A stretch of 25,433 nucleotides of DNA from the NCBI GenBank assembly GCA_030024065.1, contig JASEIE010000013.1:1-25433 (forward strand). Direction: 5' to 3'. The notes under the pieces are model-generated. The model ran no database searches, was not told the DNA's origin, and saw only the letters and a program-made list of their open reading frames with translations. Origin of the DNA: Thermodesulfobacteriota bacterium (GTDB taxonomy: Bacteria; Desulfobacterota; BSN033; UBA1163). Positions 24,772 to 25,433 of the stretch are shown here, piece by piece; position 1 is the first letter of the stretch, and each line of letters opens with the position of its first letter. The position numbers and the translations under genes were made by a program.

Positions 24772-24800
24772 TGGATAGCCTTTTTTAGTTGCCCTGTCAA
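24772..24800 (-). promoter_or_regulatory. promoter of the uracil-DNA glycosylase gene
   Basis: On the minus strand there is a perfect TTGACA (complement of 24795-24800), a 17-base spacer and TATCCA (complement of 24772-24777). The leader to the ATG at 24746 would be about 20 nt. Confidence 0.6.
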
Positions 24801-25196
24801 GGGTGGGGCAATTTCCCATGCGAAAATAAATATGCGAACCACCCTGAAATTGCCACAATATTAATTTGTTACTCAAATTCCGCCATAAGAAGTAGGGATA
24901 AAAATCCTTTTTGAAGTTAATAGGTTAAGGGGGTGTTGAGGATTTTTTAAAAAAGGCTTTTTTAAAAAAGCTTTTAAAAAAAAGCTTGACATCCTCTATA
25001 AAATCTGTCAACTTTCGACCGAATTCGGGATATGAGATAAATTCTCTATCGTATATGAAATAAATTCCCTATCGTATCGTAAATTGGGTTTTTCCTTAGG
25101 TATCTTGTTTAGAACGCTACTATAGTAAACGTAAAGGAAGCTATATCCCTTGCTTTGTTTTTTTGCTAAGATATTCGTAATAGTTCACCTCCCCCC
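24801..25196. other. AT-rich intergenic region with low-complexity palindromes and a tandem repeat
   Basis: About 400 bases with no supported gene. It holds inverted pairs ggcaattt/aaattgcc and agggtgg/ccaccct near 24802-24855. An A/T ladder lies at 24942-24987, including the perfect 16-bp palindrome gcttttttaaaaaagc (24956-24971). TTGACA (24986-24991) is inverted against TGTCAA (25006-25011). Two 23-bp tandem units follow. It probably includes the boundary of the IS66-type element that begins at 25197. Confidence 0.5.
25031..25076 (+). repeat. two tandem 23-bp units
   Basis: Unit 1 (25031-25053) and unit 2 (25054-25076) share the pattern tatgaRataaattcYctatcgta, with only 2 differences in 23 positions. 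They lie about 120 bp downstream of the transposase stop codon. Confidence 0.75.
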
Positions 25197-25433
25197 TCAG
25201 CAGATTAGAGAAGGGACAGGATTACCACAACGGTAAGAAGTGATAGTCTCTACAAGGAACTCAAAGGGGTTTCGTCCTTGCAAGGGGCAGGTGCGAGTTA
25301 CTGTCAAAAGACGAGCGGTTAATAATCTTCCATTGTCGCTACGGTTACCAAAACAGATCTTACGCCATTGTACCGCAGGACGAATACCCCTCTCAGCAAT
25401 ATTGTTAGTTGGGGAAACACCCTCTTTGAAGAT
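25197..25433 (-). mobile_element. IS66-family transposase, C-terminal part, truncated by the window edge
   Basis: Reading the minus strand from the window end gives 78 codons in frame to a TGA at 25197-25199. The protein contains EGVSPTNNIAERGIRPAV, WRKICFGNRSDNGRLLTARL and GRNPFEFLVETI. These are the conserved C-terminal blocks of IS66-type DDE transposases (the PTNN-x-AER-x-xRP segment holds the catalytic Glu). The frame is open right to the edge, so the rest of the gene and its tnpA/tnpB accessory genes, if present, lie beyond 25433. Whether the element is intact cannot be judged. Confidence 0.88.

Noticed and set aside
24986..25016. TTGACA as a -35 box
   Set aside because: No acceptable -10 hexamer at 16-18 bases, and no gene downstream on that strand.

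Overview
The window looks like a chromosomal contig from a Gram-negative, Desulfobacterota/deltaproteobacteria-like organism. The lineage is inferred from gene content and order, not from a marker tree. Supporting signs are a DUF4124 envelope protein, PilZ c-di-GMP receptors, two sigma-54 (-24/-12) promoters, a DHH-CBS-nucleotidyltransferase fusion, and the order rimP-nusA-rnpM-infB-ylxP-rbfA-truB-rpsO-pnp-M16-dut. Most genes are on the plus strand. Most carry clear AAGGAG-type ribosome binding sites, and several overlap by a few bases, as in long operons.

Region 1 (1-4.5 kb) is the accessory part. It holds a sigma-54 promoter with an exported DUF4124/coiled-coil protein, then a second sigma-54-like promoter with a PilZ protein. 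Next comes a 633-residue chimeric protein followed by two more PilZ proteins. The chimera has an L7/L12-C-terminal-like N-terminus, an FxLYD-like domain, an acidic linker, and a C-terminus that reads as an endonuclease III (HhH-GPD) fold. That C-terminus keeps an exact C-x6-C-x2-C-x5-C iron-sulfur motif but appears to have lost the catalytic Lys and Asp. It is the most unusual object in the window.

Region 2 (4.3-7.7 kb) holds a palindromic interspersed repeat, a 62-aa CxxC protein, a small exported protein on the minus strand, and about 0.65 kb of AT-rich intergenic DNA. An HNH endonuclease with a near-consensus sigma-70 promoter follows, then a HIT-family hydrolase overlapping a LapA-like membrane protein, and a GC-rich MITE-like repeat.

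Region 3 (7.6-18.7 kb) is the transcription/translation/RNA-processing superoperon. A sigma-70-like promoter is followed within about 30 nt by an intrinsic-terminator hairpin that may act as an attenuator. Then come rimP, nusA, rnpM, infB, ylxP, a repeat-filled gap, rbfA, truB, rpsO, pnp, an M16 peptidase and dut, ending at a strong terminator.

Region 4 (18.7-24.8 kb) has xerD, a short palindromic repeat, the 875-aa DHH-CBS-tRNA nucleotidyltransferase, scpA (with no scpB beside it) and sppA. A family-4 uracil-DNA glycosylase converges from the minus strand.

Region 5 (24.8-25.4 kb) is AT-rich intergenic DNA with low-complexity palindromes and two 23-bp tandem units. It ends in the C-terminal 78 codons of an IS66-family transposase on the minus strand, cut by the window edge.
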